Counted from the stretch's first letter, positions 51,027 to 61,362 are shown. The stretch: 64,000 nt of DNA from CAYXPR01 sp964467255 (GCA_964467255.1 CAYXPR010000009.1:31866-95865); one strand, 5' to 3'. Made by a program: numbers and translations. The notes: generated by a model from the letters alone, not told the origin.

Positions 51027-53051
51027 TTAGGACTCAAATTCCACAATCATCTGGCCGGCTTGTACGCTTTCGCCTGCCTTGAGGTGCACTTTTTTCACCT
51101 TGGTGTCTTTGAGGGCCGAAAGAATATTTTCCATTTTCATCGCTTCGAGCACTACCAAGTCCTGCCCGCCTTTGACCTTGTCACCCGCTTTGACGCGGAT
51201 ATCCACCACGAGGCCGGAAATGGGTGCGACGATGCCGGGGGTTTCCTGTTCTTCACGCGGTTCGGGCATGAAACGGTCGAGCTCGGCCACACGCGGTGTG
51301 CGCACCGTGGCCTTTACAGTGGAGCCCGCATGGTTCAGCTTGAAGCCACCGGGGATATATTCCACATGCACCGACACGCCCTTACCATCCACCGTGCCCT
51401 GCAGCAGACGGTTGCCCAGCACCCAATTGCTGATGATAGAAATCGTGTGGTTCTCGTGGCGCACTTCAAAGCCATCTTTTGTGGCGCGGGTGTACACCGA
51501 GAAGCTTTGTTCGTCGATGCTGACCACCCAGCGCGTACCAATCTGGCGCTGGCGCCCTGGCACTTGACCTGAAATCGCGGCGGCGCGGTGTGCGTCGCGC
51601 AGATACACAAACACGGCCACGGCCAAAAACACGCGCGTGGTCTCTTCGGTTAATTGTGCGCCGGAGAAACCTTGCGGATATTCATCGGCAATAAAGTTGG
51701 TAGAAATATCACCCGACGCAAAACGCGGATGCGCCATTACGGCCTCAAGGAAGCTGATATTGTGCGAGATGCCGCTGATGACATATTCACCGAGTGCGCC
51801 CTGCATGAATTTAATCGCTTCGGTACGGTCTTTGCCATACGTGATGAGTTTGGCGATCATGGGGTCGTAGAACATGCTGACTTCGCCGCCGGCATACACG
51901 CCGCTATCCACGCGCACTTTGCCGCTTTTTTTCGGCTCTTTATATTCGCTGATACGGCCGGAAGAAGGCAGGAATCCACGTTTGGGGTCTTCCGCATAGA
52001 GGCGGCATTCCATCGCCCAGCCTTTGAGCTGTACATCTTCTTGCTTGAAGGGGAGCTTTTCGCCCTGCGCGATGCGAATCATCAGTTCCACAAGGTCATG
52101 GCCTGTGATGAGTTCGGTAACAGGGTGCTCTACCTGCAGGCGCGTATTCATTTCAAGGAAGAAGAAGTTCTTCTTCTGGTCCATGATGAATTCCATGGTG
52201 CCGGCAGAAAAATAATTCACTTTTTTCGCAAGCGCGATGGACTGCTCATACATACGCTTGCGCGTTTTTTCGTCCATGATGGGGCTTGGTGCTTCTTCAA
52301 TCACCTTCTGGTGGTGGCGCTGAATGGAGCACTCGCGTTCACCCAGGCACACATAATTGCCATGCTGGTCGGCAATCACCTGAATTTCGATGTGGCGCGG
52401 GTTCTCGATAAACTTCTCGATAAACACGCGGTCATCAGAAAAACTATTGCGTGCTTCGTTCGTGGCCGAGCTGATGGCTTGCTTCAAATCTTTTTTATCG
52501 CGCACGATGCGCATGCCCTTACCACCACCGCCGGCTGCGGCTTTAATCATAATCGGGAAGCCGATTTTGGTCGCGATTTTGAGCGCCTCTTTTTCATCGC
52601 GGATTACACCCATGTAACCCGGAATCGTATTCACCTTTGCTTTTTCAGCGAGCTTTTTGGCTTCGATTTTATCGCCCATCTTCACGATGGCCTGCACGTC
52701 AGGCCCGATGAAGGTGATGCCTTCATCGCGCAGCGCGCGCGCAAATTTTGCGTTTTCCGACAGGAAACCATAACCCGGGTGAACGGCCTCAGCGCCGGTG
52801 CGGCGCACGGCATCCATAATCGCCGGAACATTCAAATAACTTTGGTTCGCAGGCGAGGGGCCGATATAGACGGCTTCATCTGCTGCCGCCACGTGCATGG
52901 CGTTCGTATCGGCTTCGGAATAGACCGCGACGGTTTTAATGCCCATTTTTTGGGCGGTGCGGATAATGCGCAGCGCAATTTCACCGCGGTTGGCGATGAG
53001 AATTTTTTTAATGGCTTTGCGTTTGACGGTTTTTGCAGTTTTTGTGGGCAT
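51027..53051 (-). CDS. pccA: propionyl-CoA carboxylase biotin-carrying alpha subunit
   Basis: This 674-aa protein has a biotin carboxylase domain (residues 15-460; KIGFPIMIKAAAGGGGKGMR for ATP, EMNTRLQVEHPVTE), a linker domain of the PCC alpha type and a C-terminal biotinyl domain with K639 in LEAMKMENIL. The length and the linker fit propionyl- or methylcrotonyl-CoA carboxylase rather than AccC. With PccB it carboxylates propionyl-CoA to methylmalonyl-CoA. It lies 6 bp after pccB. Confidence 0.92.
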   Translation of the reverse strand: MPTKTAKTVKRKAIKKILIANRGEIALRIIRTAQKMGIKTVAVYSEADTNAMHVAAADEAVYIGPSPANQSYLNVPAIMDAVRRTGAEAVHPGYGFLSENAKFARALRDEGITFIGPDVQAIVKMGDKIEAKKLAEKAKVNTIPGYMGVIRDEKEALKIATKIGFPIMIKAAAGGGGKGMRIVRDKKDLKQAISSATNEARNSFSDDRVFIEKFIENPRHIEIQVIADQHGNYVCLGERECSIQRHHQKVIEEAPSPIMDEKTRKRMYEQSIALAKKVNYFSAGTMEFIMDQKKNFFFLEMNTRLQVEHPVTELITGHDLVELMIRIAQGEKLPFKQEDVQLKGWAMECRLYAEDPKRGFLPSSGRISEYKEPKKSGKVRVDSGVYAGGEVSMFYDPMIAKLITYGKDRTEAIKFMQGALGEYVISGISHNISFLEAVMAHPRFASGDISTNFIADEYPQGFSGAQLTEETTRVFLAVAVFVYLRDAHRAAAISGQVPGRQRQIGTRWVVSIDEQSFSVYTRATKDGFEVRHENHTISIISNWVLGNRLLQGTVDGKGVSVHVEYIPGGFKLNHAGSTVKATVRTPRVAELDRFMPEPREEQETPGIVAPISGLVVDIRVKAGDKVKGGQDLVVLEAMKMENILSALKDTKVKKVHLKAGESVQAGQMIVEFES

Positions 53052-53057
53052 ACGCTT

Positions 53058-54587
53058 TTAAAGGGGAAGGTTATCGTGTTTTTTCCACGGACGGTCTTCG
53101 GTTTTACCCGACAATACGCGCAGTGCGCGGCACAAACGCCAGCGTGTGTTTTGCGGGCGAATCACATCATCGATAAAGCCGCGCTTGGCAGCAACGAACG
53201 GATTGGAGAACAGCTCGCTATATTCTTTCGCGCGTTTATCAATTTCATCTTGGCCTTGGCCGCGATAGAGCACCTCAACCGCGCCTTTGGCGCCCATCAC
53301 TGCAATTTCGGCATTCGCCCATGCGTAATTTAAATCGCCGCGCAGGTGCTTGGAGTTCATTACGATATACGCGCCACCATAGGCCTTGCGTGTGGTGACG
53401 GTGATTTTCGGCACCGTGGCTTCCGCATAGGCATAGAGCAATTTTGCGCCATGTTTGATGATGCCGTTATGTTCTTGCGACACACCCGGTAGGAATCCCG
53501 GCACGTCGACGAACGTAATAATCGGGATGCCGAACGCATCGCAGAAGCGAATGAAGCGCGCGGCTTTGCGCGACGCATCAATATCAAGGCAGCCCGCTAA
53601 GAACATCGGCTGGTTGGCGATGATGCCCACCGGCGCGCCTTCCATGCGGCCAAAACCGACGAGAATATTTTTGGCAAAATACGGCTGGATTTCATAAAAA
53701 TCACCCTCATCCACCACGCGCTCGACGAGCTCTTTCATGTCGTAAGGCTTGTTCGGATTTTCAGGAATCAGCGTGTTGAGCGAAAGGTCGAGCCTATCGG
53801 AAGGATCTTGCGTTTCACGCACGGGAAGTGCCCCGCGATTGGAGGAAGGCAGGAAGTTGAACAGACGACGCGCTTGCAGCAGGCAGTCGATATCGCTGTC
53901 GAACGAAAGGTCGGCTACGCCGGTTTTGGTGGTGTGCACTTTTGCGCCACCCAAATCTTCCTGCGTCACATCTTCATGCGTAACGGTTTTTACCACTTCA
54001 GGGCCGGTCACGAACATGTAAGATGTGCCCTTCACCATGAAGGTGAAATCGGTCAGCGCCGGTGAATACACCGCACCACCCGCACACGGGCCCATGATGA
54101 GAGAGATTTGCGGCACCACGCCGGAGGCAATGACGTTGCGCTGGAAAATTTCGCCATAGCCGCCCAAGGAATCCACACCCTCTTGGATACGCGCGCCGCC
54201 GGAATCGCAAATGCCGATGACCGGAGCGCCCGTTTTCATCGCCATGTCCATCACTTGGCAGATTTTGCGGGCGTTGGTTTCTGACAGCGAACCACCGAGC
54301 ACGGTGAAATCTTGGCTATAAACATAGACGAGGCGACCGTTGATGGTGCCGTGGCCGGTAATCACGCCATCGCCGGGGATGCGTTTTTTATCCATGCCGA
54401 ATTCAGAGCAGCGATGTTCCACGAACATGCCATATTCTTCAAATGAGTCGGGGTCGAGCAATACTTCAAGGCGCTCGCGCGCGGTGAGTTTGCCCTTGGC
54501 GTGCTGGCCGTCGATTTTATCCTGACCGCCGCCAAGTCGTGCGGCGCGGCGCTTCTCTTCAAGCAGCTGAACGATATTCGGTTTCAT
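53058..54587 (-). CDS. pccB: propionyl-CoA carboxylase beta subunit
   Basis: This 509-aa carboxyltransferase has the crotonase-like double domain with AKGKLTARERLEVLLDPDSFEE, DSGGARIQEG, GPCAGGAVYSPALTDF and the GFLPGV block. It moves the carboxyl group from biotin on PccA to propionyl-CoA. Length and sequence style are those of PccB. It heads the pair pccB-pccA and would handle the propionyl-CoA left from odd-chain fatty acids or branched amino acids. Confidence 0.94.
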   Translation of the reverse strand: MKPNIVQLLEEKRRAARLGGGQDKIDGQHAKGKLTARERLEVLLDPDSFEEYGMFVEHRCSEFGMDKKRIPGDGVITGHGTINGRLVYVYSQDFTVLGGSLSETNARKICQVMDMAMKTGAPVIGICDSGGARIQEGVDSLGGYGEIFQRNVIASGVVPQISLIMGPCAGGAVYSPALTDFTFMVKGTSYMFVTGPEVVKTVTHEDVTQEDLGGAKVHTTKTGVADLSFDSDIDCLLQARRLFNFLPSSNRGALPVRETQDPSDRLDLSLNTLIPENPNKPYDMKELVERVVDEGDFYEIQPYFAKNILVGFGRMEGAPVGIIANQPMFLAGCLDIDASRKAARFIRFCDAFGIPIITFVDVPGFLPGVSQEHNGIIKHGAKLLYAYAEATVPKITVTTRKAYGGAYIVMNSKHLRGDLNYAWANAEIAVMGAKGAVEVLYRGQGQDEIDKRAKEYSELFSNPFVAAKRGFIDDVIRPQNTRWRLCRALRVLSGKTEDRPWKKHDNLPL

Positions 54588-54705
54588 AGTGTTCTCGCGC
54601 GTATTCCCTTATGGGAGCGGGAAACTATCAGCCCCATGGGGCGATGGCAAGATAATTTACCTAACAGGCTGTTTATGCTCAGTAAATCGGTTTTCACGCC
54701 TGCGC

Positions 54706-55674
54706 CTAAATCGCGATATTATTGCCTTGGCCTTCTTCAAAGCCGAGCGCGTCGAACGTGGCTTTAATATGCGCCGGAAGCGGCGCCTTCACGTGAATTT
54801 TTTTACCAAACGCGGTGAAGGAAATTTCACGCGCATGCAGATGCATCTGGTTCGGGAAGCCATTCATGAAGGCTTTGCGGCCGCCATATTTACCGTCGCC
54901 CAGAATCGGGTGACCAATGGCGAGCAAATGCACACGCAGCTGGTGCATGCGCCCCGTGATGGGTTTTAGCGCCACCCACGATGCGCTTTTTGAGGCATTG
55001 TCGATGACTTGATATAAAGTGGTGGCAGGCTTGCCGCCTTTTTCGACCACGGCGGATTTTTCTAAATCACCATCGAATTGCTTATCGGCAATCGGCAGAT
55101 TGATTTTGCCCATGCGCGGGTTAGGCAGGCCCACCACAATCGCCCAGTAAGTTTTATCCACCGCGCGGGTTTTAAACAGCGCGCCAAGCTCGTTGGCAGC
55201 TTTGAGCGTGCGCGCCACTACCAAAATACCGCTTGTGTCTTTATCGATGCGGTGCACAAGGCGTGGCTTATCGCGCTCCGCGCCTTTTAAGTGCACGAGC
55301 ATGTTATCCACCGAACGCTTCACGCCGGTACCGCCTTGCGTGGCAAGGCCTGCAGGCTTGTTGAAGATGAACAGGTTTTTATCTTCATAGAGAATGTTGC
55401 GGATAAGATATTGTTCCGCATCCTCCGGCGAACTTTCTTTCGGCGTGGTGGCGGGGCGGTCATCTTTTTTCTCGACCTGCGGCAAGGTGAGCTGCTGGCC
55501 CTTCACGAGACGCGTGCTAGTTTCGGCTTTTTTGCCATCGAGTTTGATTGCGCCCTTGCGCAGCAGTTTTTGCAACATGCCGTGCGGAATGTCGGGGCGG
55601 TGGCGTTTCACCCAGCGGTCGAGCCGGATGCCATCATCGTCTTTCGTGATGGTGAAAACTTTTTTCTCGCTCAT
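54706..55674 (-). CDS. RluA-family 23S rRNA pseudouridine synthase (RluC/RluD type)
   Basis: This 322-aa enzyme has an N-terminal S4 RNA-binding domain (about residues 16-65) and a pseudouridine synthase domain with the catalytic D144 in LVHRIDKDTSGILV. The S4 domain separates it from RluA. It modifies 23S rRNA; the exact uridine (RluC or RluD site) cannot be told. It overlaps crcB by 4 bp. Confidence 0.92.
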   Translation of the reverse strand: MSEKKVFTITKDDDGIRLDRWVKRHRPDIPHGMLQKLLRKGAIKLDGKKAETSTRLVKGQQLTLPQVEKKDDRPATTPKESSPEDAEQYLIRNILYEDKNLFIFNKPAGLATQGGTGVKRSVDNMLVHLKGAERDKPRLVHRIDKDTSGILVVARTLKAANELGALFKTRAVDKTYWAIVVGLPNPRMGKINLPIADKQFDGDLEKSAVVEKGGKPATTLYQVIDNASKSASWVALKPITGRMHQLRVHLLAIGHPILGDGKYGGRKAFMNGFPNQMHLHAREISFTAFGKKIHVKAPLPAHIKATFDALGFEEGQGNNIAI

Positions 55675-56060
55675 GATAAAATTCCCTTCGTGGCCGCGAT
55701 ACCGGCAAAAATTGCAGCGAGTGATAATCCGACAGACAGCAGAACATACAGCAACGCCGCGCTGATGTCTCCCCGCTCTACCAGTGTAACAAAATCGAGT
55801 GAGAAAGATGAAAAGGTGGTGAAGCCACCGAGCACACCCACGGCTAAAAACGCCCGCAATGTTTGGCTACCCGGCGCGCTATGCGCAAGCACCGCCACCA
55901 GCACACCCATTAAAAGTGAGCCGAGCACGTTGATGCTTAAAATGGCATAGGGGAAGGCATCCCCAAAATGGCGTTCAATACGACCTGCCAGCACATAGCG
56001 CAAGAGCGCGCCCAGCGCGCCACCTGCTGCAACCGAAAATGGAAGAAGAAGTGCCTGCAT
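55671..56060 (-). CDS. crcB: Fluoride ion exporter CrcB
   Basis: This 129-aa membrane protein has four helices and the family motifs GGALGALLRY at the start and GGFTTFSSFSLD in helix 3, which lines the fluoride pore of Fluc channels. A single-gene homodimer is expected. The gene begins right after the rarA stop and overlaps the next gene by 4 bp. I see no crcB-type fluoride riboswitch, as it lies inside an operon. Confidence 0.93.
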   Translation of the reverse strand: MQALLLPFSVAAGGALGALLRYVLAGRIERHFGDAFPYAILSINVLGSLLMGVLVAVLAHSAPGSQTLRAFLAVGVLGGFTTFSSFSLDFVTLVERGDISAALLYVLLSVGLSLAAIFAGIAATKGILS

Positions 56061-57398
56061 TTATTTTTTTTCCTTCTGCATTTTTTCGTCGCGCAGTGAT
56101 TTCCAATGCTCGAGGCGTTTGAGCACCGTTTGCTCAAAGCCAAGGCCTTTGGGGTCATAATACTGTTTTCGCGGCATGTCGTCTGGAAAATAATTCTGAC
56201 CGGAGAAGCCTTCGGCGGTGTCGTGGTCATAGGCATAGTCTTTGCCGTAACCCTGCTCGGCCATGAATTTCGTCGGTGCGTTTAGAATATGCTTTGGCGG
56301 CATAAGGGAACCATGCGTTGCACCATCGGCGCGCGCGGCTTTATAGGCTTTGTACACGGCGTTGGATTTAGGTGCAGTGGCCAGATACACCACGCACTGC
56401 GCCAGCGCGAGTTCACCTTCAGGGCTGCCTAAAAAATCATAGGCTTCTTTTGCGCCATTGGCTTGCACGAGCGCTTGCGGGTCTGCCACGCCAATATCTT
56501 CTACCGCGAAACGCACGAGACGGCGCGAGATATAGAGCGGATCTTCACCACCCTCTAACATGCGCGAGAACCAATAGAGTGCGGCATCGACATCTGACCC
56601 GCGCAATGATTTATGCAACGCGCTGATGAGGTTGTAATGCTCGTCACGCGATTTATCATAAATCGTAGCGCGTTTTTGAAACAGCGCGAGCAGCCCTTCA
56701 GTATCGAGTTTATTTTTGGCAGGTAGTGAAAAAATTTCCTCCGCCATGTTGAGTAAATAGCGCCCGTCACCATCGGCCATGCCGATAAGCGCTCCGCGCG
56801 CTTCGGGCGTGAGCGGTAATGTTTTCAGCATTTCACTTTCCGCGCGGGCGAGGATTGCTTCCAGCGCTTCGGGCGCCAAGCGTTTCAGTACCAGCACCTT
56901 GCAGCGCGATAAAAGCGCCGCGTTTAATTCAAAGGAAGGATTTTCTGTCGTGGCGCCAATGAGCGTGATGATGCCGCTTTCCACCACGGGCAGAAATAGG
57001 TCCTGCTGGGTGCGGTTGAAGCGGTGAATTTCATCGACCAGCAGTAATGTGTTTTTGCCATTGCGGTGTAATTTGGCAGCATCCTCAAAAGCTTTTTTTA
57101 AATCCGCACCCGTGTGGGTGACGGCGCTCATCGCCATAAAATGATACCCCGCTTTGGCGGCGAGCAGCTTTGCGATGGTGGTTTTGCCGCAGCCCGGAGG
57201 CCCCCATAAAATGAGTGACGGTACCACGCCGCGCGCGAGCGCCCCGCTTAAAATACCATTCTCGCCTAACAAATGGTCTTGCCCGAATACGTCTTCGAGT
57301 GCTTTGGGGCGCAATGTTTCTGACAGCGGCACGCGGCCTTTGCCACCTGCTTTGGCGGGTGCTTCATCGGGCATCAAGAGTGGCAGAACGTCGTCCAT
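56061..57398 (-). CDS. rarA: Replication-associated recombination protein A (AAA+ ATPase)
   Basis: This 445-aa protein (RarA/MgsA) acts at stalled replication forks. It has Walker A GPPGCGKTT, Walker B LLVDEIHRFN, sensor I TTENPSFELN and a C-terminal tetramerisation domain with NAVYKAYKAA. Length is normal. The order degP-like, rarA, crcB, rluD-like on one strand is common in alphaproteobacteria. It begins 13 bp after the protease gene. Confidence 0.95.
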   Translation of the reverse strand: MDDVLPLLMPDEAPAKAGGKGRVPLSETLRPKALEDVFGQDHLLGENGILSGALARGVVPSLILWGPPGCGKTTIAKLLAAKAGYHFMAMSAVTHTGADLKKAFEDAAKLHRNGKNTLLLVDEIHRFNRTQQDLFLPVVESGIITLIGATTENPSFELNAALLSRCKVLVLKRLAPEALEAILARAESEMLKTLPLTPEARGALIGMADGDGRYLLNMAEEIFSLPAKNKLDTEGLLALFQKRATIYDKSRDEHYNLISALHKSLRGSDVDAALYWFSRMLEGGEDPLYISRRLVRFAVEDIGVADPQALVQANGAKEAYDFLGSPEGELALAQCVVYLATAPKSNAVYKAYKAARADGATHGSLMPPKHILNAPTKFMAEQGYGKDYAYDHDTAEGFSGQNYFPDDMPRKQYYDPKGLGFEQTVLKRLEHWKSLRDEKMQKEKK

Positions 57399-57411
57399 CC
57401 TCGCCCCCCGC

Positions 57412-58827
57412 TCACAAAGCCACGCGAAGATTCATCAGCTTGCCCGCGCGCTTTAAAGTGAGAGTCATGTTAAGGCCCGCAGCGTCGCGCAGCAGTTCTT
57501 CCAGCTGATTCACGGAACGAATTTCCGCCTTGTTGAGGGCAATAATAACGTCGCCGCGCTGGAGGCCAATGCGCTGTGCAGGCGTGGCGCGCACCTCGGT
57601 GATGACGACGCCTTCTACTTCGGCCACACTGAGTTCATCGGCTAAGGCGGGCGACAGATTGCCGACCTGCACACCATTTAAAATGAAATCGCCTGTTAGC
57701 AGCGTGATGTCACGCGGGGTGGTTTCCACCGGCGGCGCCATTTCCACTTCAGCGATATATTCTTTGCCTTTGCGCAACACGCGGAACGGTACCTTCGTGC
57801 CGATATCGTAGGTGGCGATGCGGTAGCGCAGCGATTCCTGATCGCTTAAGGCCTTGCCACCGACTTCTAAAATGACGTCATTGATTTGAAGACCCGCTTT
57901 TGCGGCCGCGCCATTTTCATACACGCTGCGCACGATCACACCGACGGGGGATTTTAAGCCCAGCGCTTCGGCGATTTTCGGCGTGACTTCTTGCAATGAT
58001 GCCCCGAGCCACGGGCGTACCACTTTGCCGCCCTTGGTGACACTGGCAAGTACGGTGCGCACCATATTCGCAGGTGTGGCAAAACCAATGCCGTTACTGC
58101 CGCCCCCTTTGGAATAAATCGCGGTGTTGATGCCGATAAGCTTGCCATCCATGCTCACCAGCGCGCCGCCGGAATTGCCGGGATTAATCGCAGCATCGGT
58201 TTGCACGAAGAACTGGTAGTCACTGATACCAGCAGTGTTGCGCGCAAGTGCCGACACGATGCCGCTGGTGACAGTTTGCCCCACGCCGAACGGATTACCG
58301 ATGGCGAGCACGAGGTCGCCCACTTCAAGCCCATCAGAATCACCGAATTCAAGGAAATTAAATTTTTCGCCTTTTTCATTAATGCGCAGCACGGCAAGGT
58401 CGGAGCGTTTGTCGGTGAGCACCACGGCGGCGTCAAACTCGCGCTTGTCGTTCAACACCACACGGATTTCATCGCTGCCGGCAATCACGTGGTTGTTGGT
58501 CATTACGAGGCCATCGGCGCTGACGATGACGCCCGAGCCCAGCGAGTTCACCACTTTTTCGCGCACCACTCCGCTGCTAAACGGACTGTTGCGACCGAAA
58601 AGCTGGTTGAACAGCGGGTCGTTCATCAGCGGACTGGTGCGCACCTTCACCTTCTTGCTGGTGTAGATATTGACCACCGCAGGGGCGGCTTTTTTGACCA
58701 AAGGCGCAAAAGAAAGCTGCACCTGTGATTGGTCGCTAGGAACCTGTTTTTCCTGCGAATAAGCGGGGTTGCCCACCGGCAGTGCCAGCAGCATGAACAT
58801 AAGGCTGAGTTGAATAATGGGGCGCAT
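57412..58827 (-). CDS. DegP/DegQ-type periplasmic serine protease
   Basis: This 471-aa protein has a signal peptide (residues 1 to about 24), a trypsin-like domain with the triad H113 (NNHVIAG), D143 (RSDLAVL) and S219 (NPGNSGGALV), and two C-terminal PDZ domains. It would degrade or refold damaged proteins in the periplasm. The ATG at 58827 is chosen because the signal sequence begins there; the open frame to 58905 lacks one. It is divergent from the next small gene. Confidence 0.93.
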   Translation of the reverse strand: MRPIIQLSLMFMLLALPVGNPAYSQEKQVPSDQSQVQLSFAPLVKKAAPAVVNIYTSKKVKVRTSPLMNDPLFNQLFGRNSPFSSGVVREKVVNSLGSGVIVSADGLVMTNNHVIAGSDEIRVVLNDKREFDAAVVLTDKRSDLAVLRINEKGEKFNFLEFGDSDGLEVGDLVLAIGNPFGVGQTVTSGIVSALARNTAGISDYQFFVQTDAAINPGNSGGALVSMDGKLIGINTAIYSKGGGSNGIGFATPANMVRTVLASVTKGGKVVRPWLGASLQEVTPKIAEALGLKSPVGVIVRSVYENGAAAKAGLQINDVILEVGGKALSDQESLRYRIATYDIGTKVPFRVLRKGKEYIAEVEMAPPVETTPRDITLLTGDFILNGVQVGNLSPALADELSVAEVEGVVITEVRATPAQRIGLQRGDVIIALNKAEIRSVNQLEELLRDAAGLNMTLTLKRAGKLMNLRVAL

Positions 58828-58876
58828 TGGGCTATAACCTAGCGTTTTCCTCGAAATTTTAGGGACTATAGCGCGG

Positions 58877-59131
58877 ATGGATATGTTGTTCAATGTGATT
58901 GGCATGGTGGGGGTTTTTGCCCTGCTCGTGGCCTATTTTTTAGTGCAGCGCGGCACGATTTCCGGGCAGGGGCTGTATTATCCGTCGCTCAACTTCACGG
59001 GTGCGGCGCTGGTGGCTATTTCGCTGCTGAATGACTGGAATCTGCCCGCGTTTGTGATGGAAGCCGTGTGGATGGCCGTGAGCCTGTTTGGCATCGGGCA
59101 ATATTTCTACCGCAAGAAAAAGGCGAAATAA
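58877..59131 (+). CDS. Small CBU_0592-family membrane protein
   Basis: This 84-aa protein has three hydrophobic helices and a basic C-terminus (FYRKKKAK). The segment SLNFTGAALVAISLL and the later AVWMAVSLFGI fit the CBU_0592 family, small membrane proteins of unknown function. Its stop overlaps the mnmA start by one base (TAATG), so it is coupled to mnmA. Confidence 0.8.
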   Translation: MDMLFNVIGMVGVFALLVAYFLVQRGTISGQGLYYPSLNFTGAALVAISLLNDWNLPAFVMEAVWMAVSLFGIGQYFYRKKKAK

Positions 59132-60249
59132 TGAAACTGGCAGGCATCAACAAAGCCCCCGCCGATACGAAGGTGGTGGTGGCGATGAGTGGCGGGGTGG
59201 ATAGCTCCACCGTGGCGGCGCTGATGAAAGAAGCGGGCTATAATGTGGTGGGCATTACCCTGCAGCTATATGACTTTGGCGCGGCGTTCGCCAAAAAGGG
59301 CGCGTGCTGTGCGGGGCAGGATATTCACGACGCACGCCGCGTGGCGGAAAAACTCGAAATCCCCCACTATGTGCTGAACTATGAAAATCTGTTCAAAGAT
59401 GCGGTGATGGAAGAATTCGCCGATAGTTATCTGAAAGGTGAAACACCGATTCCATGTGTGAAATGCAACCAATCGGTTAAGTTTAGAGATTTACTGGGTG
59501 TGGCCAAAGACTTAGATGCTGATGCGCTGGTGACGGGGCATTATGTGCGCCGCTTCGGTGAGCCGGAAAAGGCAGAACTTCACCGTGCGGTTAATTTTGA
59601 TAAAGACCAAAGTTATTTCTTATTTGCCACCACGAAAGAGCAGCTTTCATATTTACATTTTCCACTGGGTGGCATGAGCAAAGACGAAACCCGCCAGCAC
59701 GCGCAGCGCTTTGGTCTGCCCGTGGCCGATAAGCCGGACAGTCAGGATATTTGCTTCGTGCCCGGTGGTGATTATGTGAAGGTGATTGAAAAATTACGCC
59801 CCGGCGCACTCGACGGCGGCGACATTGTGCATATCGACGGCACGGTGCTAGGCAAACACGAAGGCATTATCCATTACACGATTGGTCAGCGCCGCGGCAT
59901 CGGCATCGGCGGCACCGAAGCACCGCTCTATGTGGTGAAGCTCGATGCGGAGAAAAAACAGGTCATCGTGGGCCCTGAATCTGCCCTTGGCACGACGAAA
60001 TTTTCTGTGCGCGAGATGAACTGGCTGGCGCATGAGCCGATTGCCAAAGAAGGCCGCAAGGTGGGTGTGAAATTGCGCTCCGCTTCACAGCCAAGTCCCG
60101 CCACCGTGTTCCCCGCCCGCGCAGATGGCTGGCACGAAGTGGTGCTCGATGAACCGCAAAAAGCGGTGACGCCCGGTCAGGCCTGTGTGATGTATGACGG
60201 CACGCATGTGCTGGGTGGCGGGTGGATTACCCGCGAGCACAAACAGTAA
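59131..60249 (+). CDS. mnmA: tRNA-specific 2-thiouridylase
   Basis: This 372-aa enzyme adds sulfur to uridine 34 of tRNAs for Lys, Glu and Gln. It has the PP-loop SGGVDSS (residues 20-26), the catalytic Cys in PCVKCN, SQDICFVPGGDY and the second catalytic Cys region in the C-terminal domain. Length is normal. The start is the ATG at 59131; the frame is open upstream but lies in the preceding gene. Confidence 0.95.
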   Translation: MKLAGINKAPADTKVVVAMSGGVDSSTVAALMKEAGYNVVGITLQLYDFGAAFAKKGACCAGQDIHDARRVAEKLEIPHYVLNYENLFKDAVMEEFADSYLKGETPIPCVKCNQSVKFRDLLGVAKDLDADALVTGHYVRRFGEPEKAELHRAVNFDKDQSYFLFATTKEQLSYLHFPLGGMSKDETRQHAQRFGLPVADKPDSQDICFVPGGDYVKVIEKLRPGALDGGDIVHIDGTVLGKHEGIIHYTIGQRRGIGIGGTEAPLYVVKLDAEKKQVIVGPESALGTTKFSVREMNWLAHEPIAKEGRKVGVKLRSASQPSPATVFPARADGWHEVVLDEPQKAVTPGQACVMYDGTHVLGGGWITREHKQ

Positions 60250-60252
60250 CGA

Positions 60253-61362
60253 TCAGGTTTTTTTACCAATCATTTTTTCCTGCGCCAGTTTTTTGCGTGC
60301 GAAATTGCGCACGGGCACCTCCAAATGCAAATATGTATAGCGGGATAACGCGATAAGCAGGCCGTAATACAGAACTGCATTTAGCGTGGCGGCAGCAAGA
60401 TGCCATCCTTCTGGAGCAAGCATGAGAATAATTTTTGTGTAGCTCATCAGGATGAAAAAGAAAGGTACGTGCAGCAAGTAAATGGAAAGAGAAATTTCGC
60501 CAAGAAAAACAAATGGGCGGCTGTTGAGAGCCTTGCCACAAAGCCCCTGATTACGTGCGGCCACCAAAATCACAAGAGCCATTGGCAAAAGAACCAGCGG
60601 CTCTGTGCTGCGAAGGCGCGTGCAAATAATAAACAACAGACAGACGCCAGCAAAAATCATCGCAAGGTCTGCATGAATGCGCCCGCGGTTAGATTGATAA
60701 AGTTGGTACAGCAGCATCCCCTGCAGAAACTCGGGTATGGCACGTGCTAAAGCAAAATCAAAAGTTATGTCCAAAGAATGTAAGGGGTGCAAAAAGACAA
60801 GAGACTGCAAAAGCAGCAGGCTTAGAGCATACAAAATTATTTTCCGCACGGGGGAGGCGGTGCGTTTTAATAGCCAACAGAGCAATGGAAACAGAAGATA
60901 GCATGCCCATTCCACGCTCAATGACCAAGCGGGGCCATTCCATGTTCGGCTGTCAAAAAACCCCCAAGCCTGTACGAGCAAAACATTTCCCAGAGCAGAA
61001 AGTGAGATCACGTTAAAGGGATTTTCTGCCAAAAAAAGACCAACGACAGAAAGCACTACCATGGCCAAAAGATGTACGGGGTAAATGCGCCCAAGGCGTA
61101 GTAATAAAAAAGTTTTATAATGGCTCCATGTTGGCGCGTTGCTAAAAACAGCACCATAGGCATGCATGATAATAAATCCACTGAGCAGAAAGAAAAAATC
61201 GACCGCCAGATAGCCCTTATATAGAGGTGCCGGAACACCAAGGTTACCAAGGTGATGATAGGAAGCTACATACAGCGCTGCAAGCCCGCGCAAGGCGGTG
61301 AGGCCGCCAATGGGAAGATGTGTGCCTGTATTATGCGGCTTTGCTGGAGGGGTGCGTGCCAT
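60253..61362 (-). CDS. Acyltransferase family 3 membrane protein
   Basis: This 369-aa protein has about ten helices and begins with LTALRGLAALYVASYHH, in which the His is the conserved active residue of the acyltransferase-3 (OafA-like) family. It would O-acetylate a surface sugar, perhaps part of the rhamnose-bearing glycan. The ATG lies 32 bp inside the end of the ArsR gene and has no clear ribosome binding site, so its translation may depend on that gene. Local base use is a little more A+T-rich than its neighbours. Confidence 0.88.
   Translation of the reverse strand: MARTPPAKPHNTGTHLPIGGLTALRGLAALYVASYHHLGNLGVPAPLYKGYLAVDFFFLLSGFIIMHAYGAVFSNAPTWSHYKTFLLLRLGRIYPVHLLAMVVLSVVGLFLAENPFNVISLSALGNVLLVQAWGFFDSRTWNGPAWSLSVEWACYLLFPLLCWLLKRTASPVRKIILYALSLLLLQSLVFLHPLHSLDITFDFALARAIPEFLQGMLLYQLYQSNRGRIHADLAMIFAGVCLLFIICTRLRSTEPLVLLPMALVILVAARNQGLCGKALNSRPFVFLGEISLSIYLLHVPFFFILMSYTKIILMLAPEGWHLAAATLNAVLYYGLLIALSRYTYLHLEVPVRNFARKKLAQEKMIGKKT

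Noticed and set aside
51654..53333. Plus-strand open frame of 559 codons
   Set aside because: It lies wholly antisense to pccA and the end of pccB, which have intact motifs; the long frame is a result of codon bias.
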